Part shown: positions 25,391 to 33,704 of the stretch, piece after piece
Layout: each line of letters starts with the position of its first letter
How positions within the stretch are numbered: the stretch's first letter is position 1
NCBI GenBank assembly: GCA_017302715.1
Contig: JAFLCD010000001.1
Span: 62,001 to 126,000, forward strand
Direction: 5' to 3'
Source of the DNA: Deltaproteobacteria bacterium
Lineage (GTDB): Bacteria; Bdellovibrionota; UBA2394
DNA: 64,000 nt
Made by a program: the position numbers and the translations under genes
Notes under the pieces: model-generated
Databases searched by the model: none
Seen by the model: the letters and a program-made list of their open reading frames with translations, nothing else
Told to the model about the DNA's origin: nothing

Positions 25391-26164
25391 ATGATGTATC
25401 GAAAGCTCTTTTACTTTATTGGCGCAATACTCATCGGCATCTCCTCCATAGCCTCTGCCCGCGCCGATATCGCTGATCATCGAACATTTTCTGATGCGAT
25501 TAATATTCCCACATGGCGAGATGAGTTTATTTTGCGAGCGGCCTTACTTGCTGCAAATGAGAGACGGATGGGCGACAAGGAAAGCTATTTAGAAAAAGTT
25601 TTAAAGAGTTTAGATCAGCGAGGTTTTTTATCGGTAGTTGCTCGAATTTCAACAAATGATGCTAAGACTCAGCCTGCTCGATTTCGAGTGAGCATCGGAT
25701 CAGATGAGCCTTCTAAAACGGGTCCCCAACTTTTGATGAAACTCACCAACGCCGGCTATCCGGACGGAGAGAATTGGATTGAAATTATTGAAGCCAAGCC
25801 CACCGAGATTCGAACTTATGATTCTACGATAGCTGCATCTCATTTTCATTATTCTGAAGATTTTAAAATGAGTGAATCTTATGGAAGAAGTGCTCTCAGC
25901 ACATTCATTGTTCCGGTAGTTTTAGGAAAATATTTAAATCAATTTGCAGGTGTTGTTGAGATTCCCAATCGAACACAAATTTTAGAAAGACTTATCAAGG
26001 CGACGATAAGTTCAAGTTTAAGTGCGACGTCTTCTTACGAGTATGCCCCTTCAACTTTGCAGTCAGATACGATGTCCGCAGGCTCCGGCAACTCGAGGTT
26101 TAAACTGAACAGATATTTCTCTGGCCCCACCTGCGAGAGAATTATTTTTAAGATTGCAGGATAG
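25391..26164 (+). CDS. Exported protein of unknown function
   Basis: Started at the ATG pair at 25391/25394, the protein is 257 residues with a clear signal peptide (KLFYFIGAILIGISSIASARA) and a mature domain of about 230 residues. An upstream in-frame reading to 25259 runs into the tRNA gene and is rejected; a start at 25367 is possible. I recognise no family. The mature part mixes strands and helices, with His-containing stretch ASHFHYSED and a Ser-rich segment near the end. Two exported PlsC-like proteins follow on the same strand. Confidence 0.6.
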   Translation: MMYRKLFYFIGAILIGISSIASARADIADHRTFSDAINIPTWRDEFILRAALLAANERRMGDKESYLEKVLKSLDQRGFLSVVARISTNDAKTQPARFRVSIGSDEPSKTGPQLLMKLTNAGYPDGENWIEIIEAKPTEIRTYDSTIAASHFHYSEDFKMSESYGRSALSTFIVPVVLGKYLNQFAGVVEIPNRTQILERLIKATISSSLSATSSYEYAPSTLQSDTMSAGSGNSRFKLNRYFSGPTCERIIFKIAG

Positions 26165-26277
26165 TCATCCGCTGAAAGCTCTTTAAAACCTAATCTGGAG
26201 CATTTTATTTAGAAATTTCATGCACTGCGTCAAAAACTCTTGCTAAAGGCAAGCCGTCTTTGAGATTCAAGATATAG

Positions 26278-29250
26278 GTGGGTAGTAGGGGAAAAGCATA
26301 TTCTGTTAGGGTTCTTAACGCGTTTCGCGTTTTTATTTTAGTCTCCATTTTTTGTTTTTCATTTTCGGTAAAAACTTTCGGTCAACCCGATCCCGATTTT
26401 ACCGTTTATCAACCGAGCAAATTTTTTAAAGAGTTTTCTTCAGAGTATTTTCCAGAGATGGATAAAATTAATCCTCAAACTTATCCAGAGTTTCAAAACT
26501 TTGTTAATTTTCTAGATCGTCATGGAATTCCATTTTCGATTGGTACGAACGCGAACAAGCAAACTATTTTTGAGCTTTATCTTCCGGATGTAAATCGACC
26601 CGAAGGTCAAACGCCTCCTACGATCGGCGCTTCTCGAGAGCGCGAAGTCGGTAATCTTTATTTTTTAATGCATGATGTGGTTCATCACATCGTTGGAATT
26701 CCCGGGCCACGATTGACGGATTTAAAAAACCGAGAAGCTGCAAAGAAAAAACTAATCGATATCATGTTGATGAAAGAGCAAGTAGCAACCTCTCACTCAC
26801 TCATGGATTATGTTCGCTATTATTGGAATTGGCGTGATGAAGTGCGACACGGAAAATTGCGACCTGATTTCGAAAGATTGAATCGCGGAGCCTTTCCGTT
26901 TGGCGACATTCCCCGAGATGACTATGTCGAAATTATTGGACACTTTGTTCATGGTCGAACGTGGGAATATTCTAAAATTCTTAGAAAATATTTAGATGCT
27001 GGAATTACAGAGGAAGCGAGACGCGCTGGCATTCCTAATCCTGCGCAGAATTTTAGTAAATTTTTAGGATTTAAGGGCGAAGCTTTAGCTTACAAGTTTT
27101 TAGTTCCGATTGTTGAACCCATTTTAGCTCGATATCGCGAAGTGGGTTACTGGGGATTTTTGAAATATTCAGAAGCGATGGCGGATTTCATGCTTCAAGA
27201 CTGGTATGTGGAGTGGGCCGATCGCTTTCATTTTGGATATTCATTTGACGAATTAGAGGCTCGTGGCGCTGATGCACTCAAAAAATTAAAAAGCGGAGAG
27301 CATTTAGGAGATGCTAACCCAGCAAAGCCGTACGAATTTGATCTTCGCTATCTTCAAAATCAGATCGCGCTTTTTGGAAGAAGAGTCATGGAAGTGCGGG
27401 AGTTAGGACGTCAGGGAAATTCACGAGCTGATTTCAGTGCACAGGATGCATCGAGACTAAAATATTTTTATGATGAAGCTGCAAAATTAAGCGATGAGCT
27501 TCGAGAAGCAAATGTTGATGCGCTAAATGAAAAGCAGATTGAAACTTGGAAATCCAAATTTCATTCACAAATGGAAAATTGCCAAAAAGAATTTTCAATA
27601 GAAAAATATATTCCATTTAAAATTCGCCAACCCTTTATTAATTACGACCGTTATTGGTTCGATATGACCGCGCTTGCGATGCCCCGATATGGGCATAATT
27701 CTGCAGGCTCTAGTCCCGGCGGAATTAAAGAAATGGTGGTTATGGATCGCGAGGCTCAAAAAAGTTTTTGGGGATTTGCACGCGCGAAGATGAAGGATTG
27801 GTATATGCGAAATATTATCGGCATTCCCGATCTTTGGGATTTTCAAAAAGACTTGGCTGCCGATTATGAAAAAGCTCAGGAGGCCGTTAAGCCCACTGAA
27901 TTTAAGTCGAGTCCAGAAAATCTTCCCGTTTATATTCAGCGCCTAAGAAAATTGGCCGAGGCTGTCTCTCAACAGGTTGAGCTTGTGGTGCTTCCACAAA
28001 TTTTAGAAGGAATCCAACTTGATATAGAAACAAGAGATGCGATCAAAGAGAGCTTGGACGGGTTCAATTATGTAACAACTTTGAGAACGCTTGAGCTTGA
28101 AGCATTGTACGAGAATACTTTTGAGAAAAAGGGAACCACTCGTTCTCCTTCTACATTATTGAGAAATCAGGAATTACGCTTACATCAATTTTTTAGCCGA
28201 TCTTATGATCTCATTTTAGAATTGCTGGATGCCAATGAACAAAAGCAGTCACCAGAAAAATTGAAAGCAATAGCTGAAAAATTACAGCAAATTAATCGAA
28301 TAGGTTTAACTGTTAGGGGGGAATTTCCCGCGTTAGGAACTGCGAAAGATATTGCGGAAATCTTGCCAGTAAATGGAAGTGTTAAGTTTACGATTCCTCC
28401 GTTTATAAAAAAAGTTTTGTACGGAAGCAAAGTTTCAAGCACGGAGCTTCTCAGTAAATTATCTGTTTCAAGTTTGTGGCGTGCTGGAAATCAATATGAT
28501 GTGAAGTTGACTGGTTGGGATCCCGTCGATGCACCTCGTGACGGCGGCGTTTTTGTTTTAGCTCTTAATCATGAGCAAGGCCCCATTGATTCGGTCATAG
28601 GAATTCAAGCTCTCAAGAAAATGGGTGCAACGAGAGTTATTTTGTTGGCCACTCGCTCTGCGATGCAGGTTTATCAAAGAAAAAATTATATTGAGTCGGA
28701 TGTTGTTTTTATCGAGGACGAAAAGCCTGTTGATCAGTTACTTCAAAAAATTTCTTCAGCAAAAAATGAAAAAATTGGAGTTCTTATTTTTCCTGAGGGA
28801 GTTATCACTAATCAAAAAACTTGGTCTCCTATGTCTGCTAAACCTGGAGCCTTTGTTTTGGCGAGGCGAGCGGCGGCAAAATTATTAGGAATTAAGTCCG
28901 TATACTTCATCACAGGTCAGCACAATGGCCTCGAACATTTTACAAACGAGTCTCGAGCCTCTTACAATTTAAATTTAGAAGCTCCTCAGTTGGTGCCTTC
29001 AACTTCTGTCTCTGAGAATGATGAGTGGGTGAATCAGCAGCGACTTCAATTTGAGAACCGCCTAAACCAAAATCGAAGCAACCAGCTTATTGATTTAATT
29101 CATCGAAGACTTATTCCTGGAACCAAAGCTTTAGCGACTTCACCGCTTAAACCTTATTTGCAGTTTAAGGATTGGTTTAGCCCCTCTGTAATTAAAAAAT
29201 GCGCTCGACCTTTAGAAATTATCGGTAAACAAAAAGCAAAACCGAACTAA
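26278..29250 (+). CDS. Large exported protein with C-terminal PlsC-like acyltransferase domain
   Basis: The 990-residue protein starts with GTG and has an N-terminal hydrophobic segment (about 15-33) that looks like a signal peptide, cleaved near TFG-QP. An N-terminal unknown domain (about 45-330) carries MHDVVHHIVG with His132, Asp133, His136 and His137, a possible metal site. A helical middle follows. The C-terminal part (about 730-960) resembles PlsC/LPLAT acyltransferases: LNHEQGPID (His765, Asp771) and FPEG (838-841). The His-Asp spacing is HX5D, one residue longer than the usual HX4D. If exported, it would act outside the cytoplasm, where acyl-CoA and acyl-ACP are absent. The next gene encodes a related domain. 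Confidence 0.65.
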   Translation: MGSRGKAYSVRVLNAFRVFILVSIFCFSFSVKTFGQPDPDFTVYQPSKFFKEFSSEYFPEMDKINPQTYPEFQNFVNFLDRHGIPFSIGTNANKQTIFELYLPDVNRPEGQTPPTIGASREREVGNLYFLMHDVVHHIVGIPGPRLTDLKNREAAKKKLIDIMLMKEQVATSHSLMDYVRYYWNWRDEVRHGKLRPDFERLNRGAFPFGDIPRDDYVEIIGHFVHGRTWEYSKILRKYLDAGITEEARRAGIPNPAQNFSKFLGFKGEALAYKFLVPIVEPILARYREVGYWGFLKYSEAMADFMLQDWYVEWADRFHFGYSFDELEARGADALKKLKSGEHLGDANPAKPYEFDLRYLQNQIALFGRRVMEVRELGRQGNSRADFSAQDASRLKYFYDEAAKLSDELREANVDALNEKQIETWKSKFHSQMENCQKEFSIEKYIPFKIRQPFINYDRYWFDMTALAMPRYGHNSAGSSPGGIKEMVVMDREAQKSFWGFARAKMKDWYMRNIIGIPDLWDFQKDLAADYEKAQEAVKPTEFKSSPENLPVYIQRLRKLAEAVSQQVELVVLPQILEGIQLDIETRDAIKESLDGFNYVTTLRTLELEALYENTFEKKGTTRSPSTLLRNQELRLHQFFSRSYDLILELLDANEQKQSPEKLKAIAEKLQQINRIGLTVRGEFPALGTAKDIAEILPVNGSVKFTIPPFIKKVLYGSKVSSTELLSKLSVSSLWRAGNQYDVKLTGWDPVDAPRDGGVFVLALNHEQGPIDSVIGIQALKKMGATRVILLATRSAMQVYQRKNYIESDVVFIEDEKPVDQLLQKISSAKNEKIGVLIFPEGVITNQKTWSPMSAKPGAFVLARRAAAKLLGIKSVYFITGQHNGLEHFTNESRASYNLNLEAPQLVPSTSVSENDEWVNQQRLQFENRLNQNRSNQLIDLIHRRLIPGTKALATSPLKPYLQFKDWFSPSVIKKCARPLEIIGKQKAKPN

Positions 29251-29265
29251 TTTTTAGGGGCGAAT

Positions 29266-30576
29266 TTGTCCAAAACTTTTCGATCCTTCATTTTTATTCT
29301 GCTGTTTTTTGAGTCTTCTTATGCCTCTATTTATTTAGAAAAACTTTCTGAGTATAAAAATAATATTCATACTCAGCTGGGTGAAATTGTTATTCCACAA
29401 ATTCAAAGTTCATCTTTGACGGTTGAACAAAAAGATGAAGTTCGAGGTGTGCTCAAAAGATTTGGTGTGCAAATAGATCGAATAACCGAAGAATTTAAAT
29501 CCCTTTATCAAAAAACTTATTATCCCCCATCATCTGGCGAAGTTTTGCAGTCGACGGTTCTTCAGCGAAGAGAGGAGCAATTTGCTATTCAAGTGGAAAG
29601 GGTATTTAGAGATATTTTTCATCTTTTAAATGATTTGGAGAAACCAGATCGTTGGAAAATACGAATGCAAAGTATTGAATCCGAAGTAAGTGACTTAGAG
29701 CACTCACAGATGAAATGGAAAATGTCGATTGATCTTAAATTGTGGATGCAGCAATTCTTTCCAATCCGAAGAGAAAGATTTTTTCAGCTCGCTCAAGCTG
29801 CGACAAATTTACTACCCCTACCTTGGAAGACAACGCAGTTAGAAAGGCTTGAGAAAATTTCGCTTAAGAATTTTCTCAGAAAAGACACCGCCATCGAAAT
29901 CAGCGGAGTGGATAAAAATAAAATAGCAAGTGACCCAAGTATTTTACTGCTCGCTATTAATCATGAGCATGGAATTTTTGAATTGAAGTTGGCGATCGAG
30001 TTACTGCGACAGTATGGAGCTGACAAAATTTTTCTCTTAACAGCGCGGCACGCGTGGCCAAAGTATGCAAAGAATAAAAAGCAGGAGTTTTCTCTCATTT
30101 TTCCTGAAGATGGAGATCCCGCTAAGCAACTAGAGGCGCGCTTGCAAAATTCAAATCGGGTAGGCGTGATTGTTTGTCCCGAGGGTCTTTTGCCCCATAC
30201 TCACACGTGGTTTCCTCTTTCGGTAAAGCCTGGAATTTTTGTGATGGCGAGAAGATTGGCCGTGCGACTTGCAGATCGAGTGCGGGTTTATTTTGTTCCT
30301 ACAAAATATAACGGACTAGAAGTTTTAACTTCTGAAGAGAAGGTTTCTGTTCGTGTTGACGTTAAAGATCCTGAGAAAGTTCCATCTGATGCGATTAGTA
30401 AACCAGATGAGTGGGTAAACTCTCGGCGATTGTTCTATGAAAATTGGATTAATGAGACGCGCGGTGGATATATTCAAATTGATCTGGTTCACAGAACTTA
30501 TGTTCCTGAAACAGATTTACCCGTCGCGCGTCCGCTTCAATATTGTGTCGCTCAGTTAAAAAAACTTTTGCGATAA
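29266..30576 (+). CDS. Exported PlsC-like protein, paralogue of the preceding gene's C-terminus
   Basis: This 436-residue protein starts at TTG with an AGGGGCG site, 15 bp after the preceding gene. A signal peptide is evident (FRSFIFILLFFESSYA). After a coiled-coil-like region (about 20-170) comes a domain clearly related to the C-terminus of the upstream protein: INHEHGIFE (His233, Glu239) and CPEG (304-307), then a shared DEWVN...RL...EN...N ending. The catalytic Asp position is Glu and the spacing is again one residue long, so activity is uncertain. The pair probably works together. Confidence 0.65.
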   Translation: MSKTFRSFIFILLFFESSYASIYLEKLSEYKNNIHTQLGEIVIPQIQSSSLTVEQKDEVRGVLKRFGVQIDRITEEFKSLYQKTYYPPSSGEVLQSTVLQRREEQFAIQVERVFRDIFHLLNDLEKPDRWKIRMQSIESEVSDLEHSQMKWKMSIDLKLWMQQFFPIRRERFFQLAQAATNLLPLPWKTTQLERLEKISLKNFLRKDTAIEISGVDKNKIASDPSILLLAINHEHGIFELKLAIELLRQYGADKIFLLTARHAWPKYAKNKKQEFSLIFPEDGDPAKQLEARLQNSNRVGVIVCPEGLLPHTHTWFPLSVKPGIFVMARRLAVRLADRVRVYFVPTKYNGLEVLTSEEKVSVRVDVKDPEKVPSDAISKPDEWVNSRRLFYENWINETRGGYIQIDLVHRTYVPETDLPVARPLQYCVAQLKKLLR

Positions 30577-31569
30577 TTAACTTTTCGATTTCAAACTATT
30601 TAGCTGATCTGACTTCGCCTGCTTTTCAACAGCATCCATCATGTCTTTAATTTGATCGTATTCTTTCTTCATCGAAGCTTGAATTTCGAGAAGCTTTTTA
30701 ACGACCACTTTCTTTTTAATTTCAAGTTTGGGATCTGGTCTTAAGTCAGTCATACAAACGAGAGCACTTAACTTAGTCATGATACCAACGACGTCGGTCA
30801 TTCCCGAAATCCAAGATTTCATTTCGGGCTTCATCGATGGACCTGAATAATTTGGATCATCTGAATTCCCACCGTCTGTTTTAAACATTTTTGTCTCTAG
30901 AAGAATTTTGCTGAATGCGTTCCAGCGAGTATTGAGTTTGTAAACTCCGTTAGCTTCTTTGGGCAAAGAATTTCCTAAAAGTGCCCAAGCCATATCATAT
31001 TTAAATCGAAGTCCGACTTCTGCAATTTGATTAAACATAATATAGAAATTTTCTGGATTGGCGTTGCCGCACATATAGGCTGTTAGATATCTTCCAAACT
31101 CTCGAATGGCATAGGCCACATCAAGTTTTGTCAGCGTAGAAAAATAACTGTTCTTTGAGCTGATGATTTTAAATTCAATCTGTGGCCCAACTTTTTTCAT
31201 ATAATGTTTTACGCCATAGAATTTTAAAGTTTCCAAAAAAACTTTTGCCGCGATTAACTCTGCACTTCCATTTTTTCGAGCAATCAGCGAGCCGTCATTT
31301 CCGTAACCATATGGATCCATGTATCCAGGATCCAAAGGTCCATTGGATGGATCGGAAGGAAATTGATCGGGTGAAGTTGTCTCATCAGGACCTGCCAAAG
31401 TAAGGCGTTGGTGAGCTTCTTGATCTAAGGTCTGTGGAAATTCATCTTGAAGCACATAAGAAAGATAAGAGTCGACTCTTGCCTCTTGCCCCGGAGTCAG
31501 CGCAAATGTCTCCATCCCCATGATTAAAAATAAAACACCTGAATACAGTGATAGACTGCGTAATCTCAT
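30577..31569 (-). CDS. Exported protein of unknown function
   Basis: This 330-residue protein has a signal peptide (about 1-24, ending ETFALT). The mature part begins with an acidic Asp/Pro/Gly-rich stretch (55-95) followed by a mainly helical domain (100-310) ending in a Lys-rich coiled-coil-like tail. One cysteine pair (CGNA near 165; CMTD near 278) could form a disulfide. I recognise no family. It converges on the PlsC-like pair with adjacent stops and no spacer. Confidence 0.6.
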   Translation of the reverse strand: MRLRSLSLYSGVLFLIMGMETFALTPGQEARVDSYLSYVLQDEFPQTLDQEAHQRLTLAGPDETTSPDQFPSDPSNGPLDPGYMDPYGYGNDGSLIARKNGSAELIAAKVFLETLKFYGVKHYMKKVGPQIEFKIISSKNSYFSTLTKLDVAYAIREFGRYLTAYMCGNANPENFYIMFNQIAEVGLRFKYDMAWALLGNSLPKEANGVYKLNTRWNAFSKILLETKMFKTDGGNSDDPNYSGPSMKPEMKSWISGMTDVVGIMTKLSALVCMTDLRPDPKLEIKKKVVVKKLLEIQASMKKEYDQIKDMMDAVEKQAKSDQLNSLKSKS

Positions 31570-31811
31570 TGAACCCCCCTCTGGTTAATGCGATCCAAAC
31601 CTAAGAATTTAAAATTTAAGAAACCCCTCAGTCTTTACGCTACGCAACATCTCAGTGCGCAATCAAGGCTTTGTGAATTCGCTAAATCAGATTTTTGAGA
31701 GATAAACGCCGAAAGACCTGCATGTGTTTATTAAAATGCCAATAATTTCATATACTTAATATATTGGTCGCCTCCTTTACAGACCTTAAAGGCTGTGGTA
31801 ATTATTTGCCT

Positions 31812-31842
31812 CCGGAATTTCTTGTCCAAAGAAATCCTTCGG
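31812..31842 (+). promoter_or_regulatory. Hairpin in the carD leader
   Basis: ATTTCTT (31817-31823) pairs with AAGAAAT (31829-31835) around a 5-nt loop. The stem can extend outward through CCGG with CC and GG after a small bulge. It lies about 65-95 nt before the carD start. It could be a leader structure that controls carD or the isoprenoid genes behind it. Confidence 0.35.
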
Positions 31843-31855
31843 GGACCGTTCTATT

Positions 31856-31902
31856 AGTAAGTGAGTAAGAGTTTCAGTGTGAATAAGTAAGTAACGAGTA
31901 AG
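31856..31902 (+). repeat. Four AGTAAG repeats just before carD
   Basis: AGTAAG begins at 31856, 31864, 31886 and 31897. The last copy merges with the AAGGGG ribosome site of carD. The spacing is uneven, so slipped-strand origin or a protein or RNA binding array are both possible. Confidence 0.45.
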
Positions 31903-31907
31903 GGGTA

Positions 31908-32489
31908 ATGAGTATAATGAGAGCACAAAAAATCGCAGTTCGTGGGACCGCATTCGCCAAATCCATCCAACCAAAAGTTAAGCCAGCTAAAACAGAAAAA
32001 CCTATAACTTTTGAAGTTGGACAAAAAGTTGTTTATCCAGCTTATGGTGTCGGACAAATTCAATCGATTGAATCCAAAGAAATTGCTGGATCCTCGATAT
32101 CTTTTTATATGATTCGCGTTTTGGAGAGCGACGTCACTGTGATGGTTCCCCTTAATAAAGTTGAAAATGTGGGTGTTCGCCCCATCGCCACTCAAGGCGA
32201 AGTCAAAGAAGTTTATTCGATGCTCAAAGATAAAAAAGTGATTGTGGAACAGACTACATGGAATCGTCGTCATCGAGAATATATGGAAAAAATTAAAACC
32301 GGTTCCATTTTTGAAATTGCAGAAGTCTTAAGAGATCTCTGTGTTCTTCGTGCCGATAAAGTTCTTTCGTTTGGTGAAAAGAAAATGCTCGAACTCGCGA
32401 AAGGTTTGCTCGTTAAAGAGTTAGCTATCGCCGAAGTCACCGACGAACCTACAGTCGAAGCTCAAATCGAAACTATTTATACAACCTAA
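31908..32489 (+). CDS. carD: CarD/CdnL-family RNA polymerase-binding regulator
   Basis: CarD proteins bind the RNA polymerase beta subunit and stabilise open promoter complexes. After a basic N-terminal tail (1-40), residues 42-95 form the RNAP-interacting Tudor-like domain (FEVGQKVVYPAYGVGQIQ ... MVPLNKVENVGVRP), and 100-185 form the helical DNA-contact domain (WNRRHREYMEKIKTGS, LSFGEKKMLELAKGLLVKEL). Length 193 is normal for the long-tailed type. An in-frame ATG at 31917 is better spaced from the AAGGGG site and may be the true start. The stop overlaps the ispD start by 1 nt. Confidence 0.93.
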   Translation: MSIMRAQKIAVRGTAFAKSIQPKVKPAKTEKPITFEVGQKVVYPAYGVGQIQSIESKEIAGSSISFYMIRVLESDVTVMVPLNKVENVGVRPIATQGEVKEVYSMLKDKKVIVEQTTWNRRHREYMEKIKTGSIFEIAEVLRDLCVLRADKVLSFGEKKMLELAKGLLVKELAIAEVTDEPTVEAQIETIYTT

Positions 32490-33184
32490 TGTCAGTGAAA
32501 CTTTCTGCTGTTGTCGTAGCGGCGGGGAGAAGCCAGCGATTCAATCAGGCTCGCGAGGGTGATTCCTCACGCCTATCGAAGCAACTCGCTTCATGGGATG
32601 GAAAGCCGCTCTTCGTTCATACGCTTGAGGCACTTTCAGTTTTACCTATCATTGAATGGTCACTCGTCATTCATCCCGACGAAGAAGACGTGATTCGCGA
32701 GAATTTAAATAAATTTTTTTCAGACTTAAAAATTAAAATCGTAAATGGTGGAAAGCGCCGCCAAGATTCGGTTCGAAATGGACTCGAAGCTTTAGAAGCT
32801 TGCGATATGGTTTTGATCCACGATGCTGCAAGACCGTTTTTATCTTCAGATTTTTTAAAAAATATTTTTGAGAAAGCAAAATCTGTAGACGCACTTATTC
32901 CAACGATGCCCATTGTTGAGACGCTAAAAGAAATTGATAGCACGGGTAAGGTTTTGCGAACGCAGGATCGAAATCGATTTGTGCGAGTGCAAACGCCGCA
33001 GTTTTTTAAATTTGATTTGATCATGGCGGCCCATGAAAAATTAAAAAATTCTTCCGAAGATTTTACAGATGATGCCGCGGTAATGGAAGCTTGTGGATAT
33101 GTTGTGCAAACCGCGAGCGGAATCTTAGAGAATATTAAGGTGACTCTACCTGAAGATCTTCGCTCGAGAGGTATTCATGTTTGA
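32489..33184 (+). CDS. ispD: 2-C-methyl-D-erythritol 4-phosphate cytidylyltransferase
   Basis: IspD makes CDP-methylerythritol, the third step of the MEP isoprenoid pathway. The N-terminal nucleotide-binding loop VVVAAGRSQRF carries a short insertion before the conserved Lys-Gln (SKQL). VNGGKRRQDSVRNGLEAL, VLIHDAARPF, and RVQTPQFFKFDL are all family motifs. Length 231 is normal. It overlaps carD by 1 nt and ispF by 8 nt, so isoprenoid precursor supply and CarD are made from one mRNA. Confidence 0.95.
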   Translation: MSVKLSAVVVAAGRSQRFNQAREGDSSRLSKQLASWDGKPLFVHTLEALSVLPIIEWSLVIHPDEEDVIRENLNKFFSDLKIKIVNGGKRRQDSVRNGLEALEACDMVLIHDAARPFLSSDFLKNIFEKAKSVDALIPTMPIVETLKEIDSTGKVLRTQDRNRFVRVQTPQFFKFDLIMAAHEKLKNSSEDFTDDAAVMEACGYVVQTASGILENIKVTLPEDLRSRGIHV

Positions 33185-33662
33185 TGGTTTAAGAATCGGA
33201 AGTGGCTTCGATGTTCATCCTTTTAAAGAGGGTCGGCCCCTTATTTTAGGTGGAGTTCATATTCCGCATTCAAAAGGTCTCGAGGGACATTCGGATGCAG
33301 ATGCTCTTATCCATGCAGTGGTGGATTCTATTTTGGGGGCTTTAGGTTTAGGAGATATCGGTCAGCACTTTTCTCCTTCGAATCCTCGATGGAAGGATGC
33401 GGCGAGCTCAAAGTTTTTAGAGTACGCCTGCGAAAAACTTGAGGAGCGAAATGGAAAAATTCTTTCGATCGATACGACGATTTTGGCCGAAGAGCCCAAA
33501 ATGGCTCCTCATTACGAAAGCATGAGAAAAAATTTAGCGAATATTTTAAAAATTTCGATCGATCGAGTTTCTGTAAAGGCAACGACGACCGAAAAACTCG
33601 GTTTTGTGGGTAGGTCCGAAGGCATAGCCGCTCAGGCCACCTGTCTTTTGCACCTATCTTAA
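33177..33662 (+). CDS. ispF: 2-C-methyl-D-erythritol 2,4-cyclodiphosphate synthase
   Basis: IspF forms the cyclic diphosphate in the MEP pathway. The zinc and metal motifs GSGFDVHPF (Asp12, His14), HSDADALIHAVVDSILGALGLGDIG, and KATTTEKLGFVGRSEGIAAQA are complete in 161 residues. It follows ispD with an 8-nt overlap, a common ispDF arrangement. Products feed hopanoid (see hpnH), quinone and undecaprenyl synthesis. Confidence 0.97.
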   Translation: MFDGLRIGSGFDVHPFKEGRPLILGGVHIPHSKGLEGHSDADALIHAVVDSILGALGLGDIGQHFSPSNPRWKDAASSKFLEYACEKLEERNGKILSIDTTILAEEPKMAPHYESMRKNLANILKISIDRVSVKATTTEKLGFVGRSEGIAAQATCLLHLS

Positions 33663-33704
33663 TCTGGGCCCGCGTTCGCTCTTCTGCTAAAACATGAGAA
33701 CTTT

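Larger units (their letters stand above)
31570..31907. other. 338-bp intergenic region upstream of carD
   Basis: No gene is visible. This region separates the exported protein gene (leftward) from carD (rightward). It holds the structured carD leader and the AGTAAG repeats listed separately. Long AT-rich stretches around 31730-31775 could hold promoters, but no convincing -35/-10 pair was found. Confidence 0.5.
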
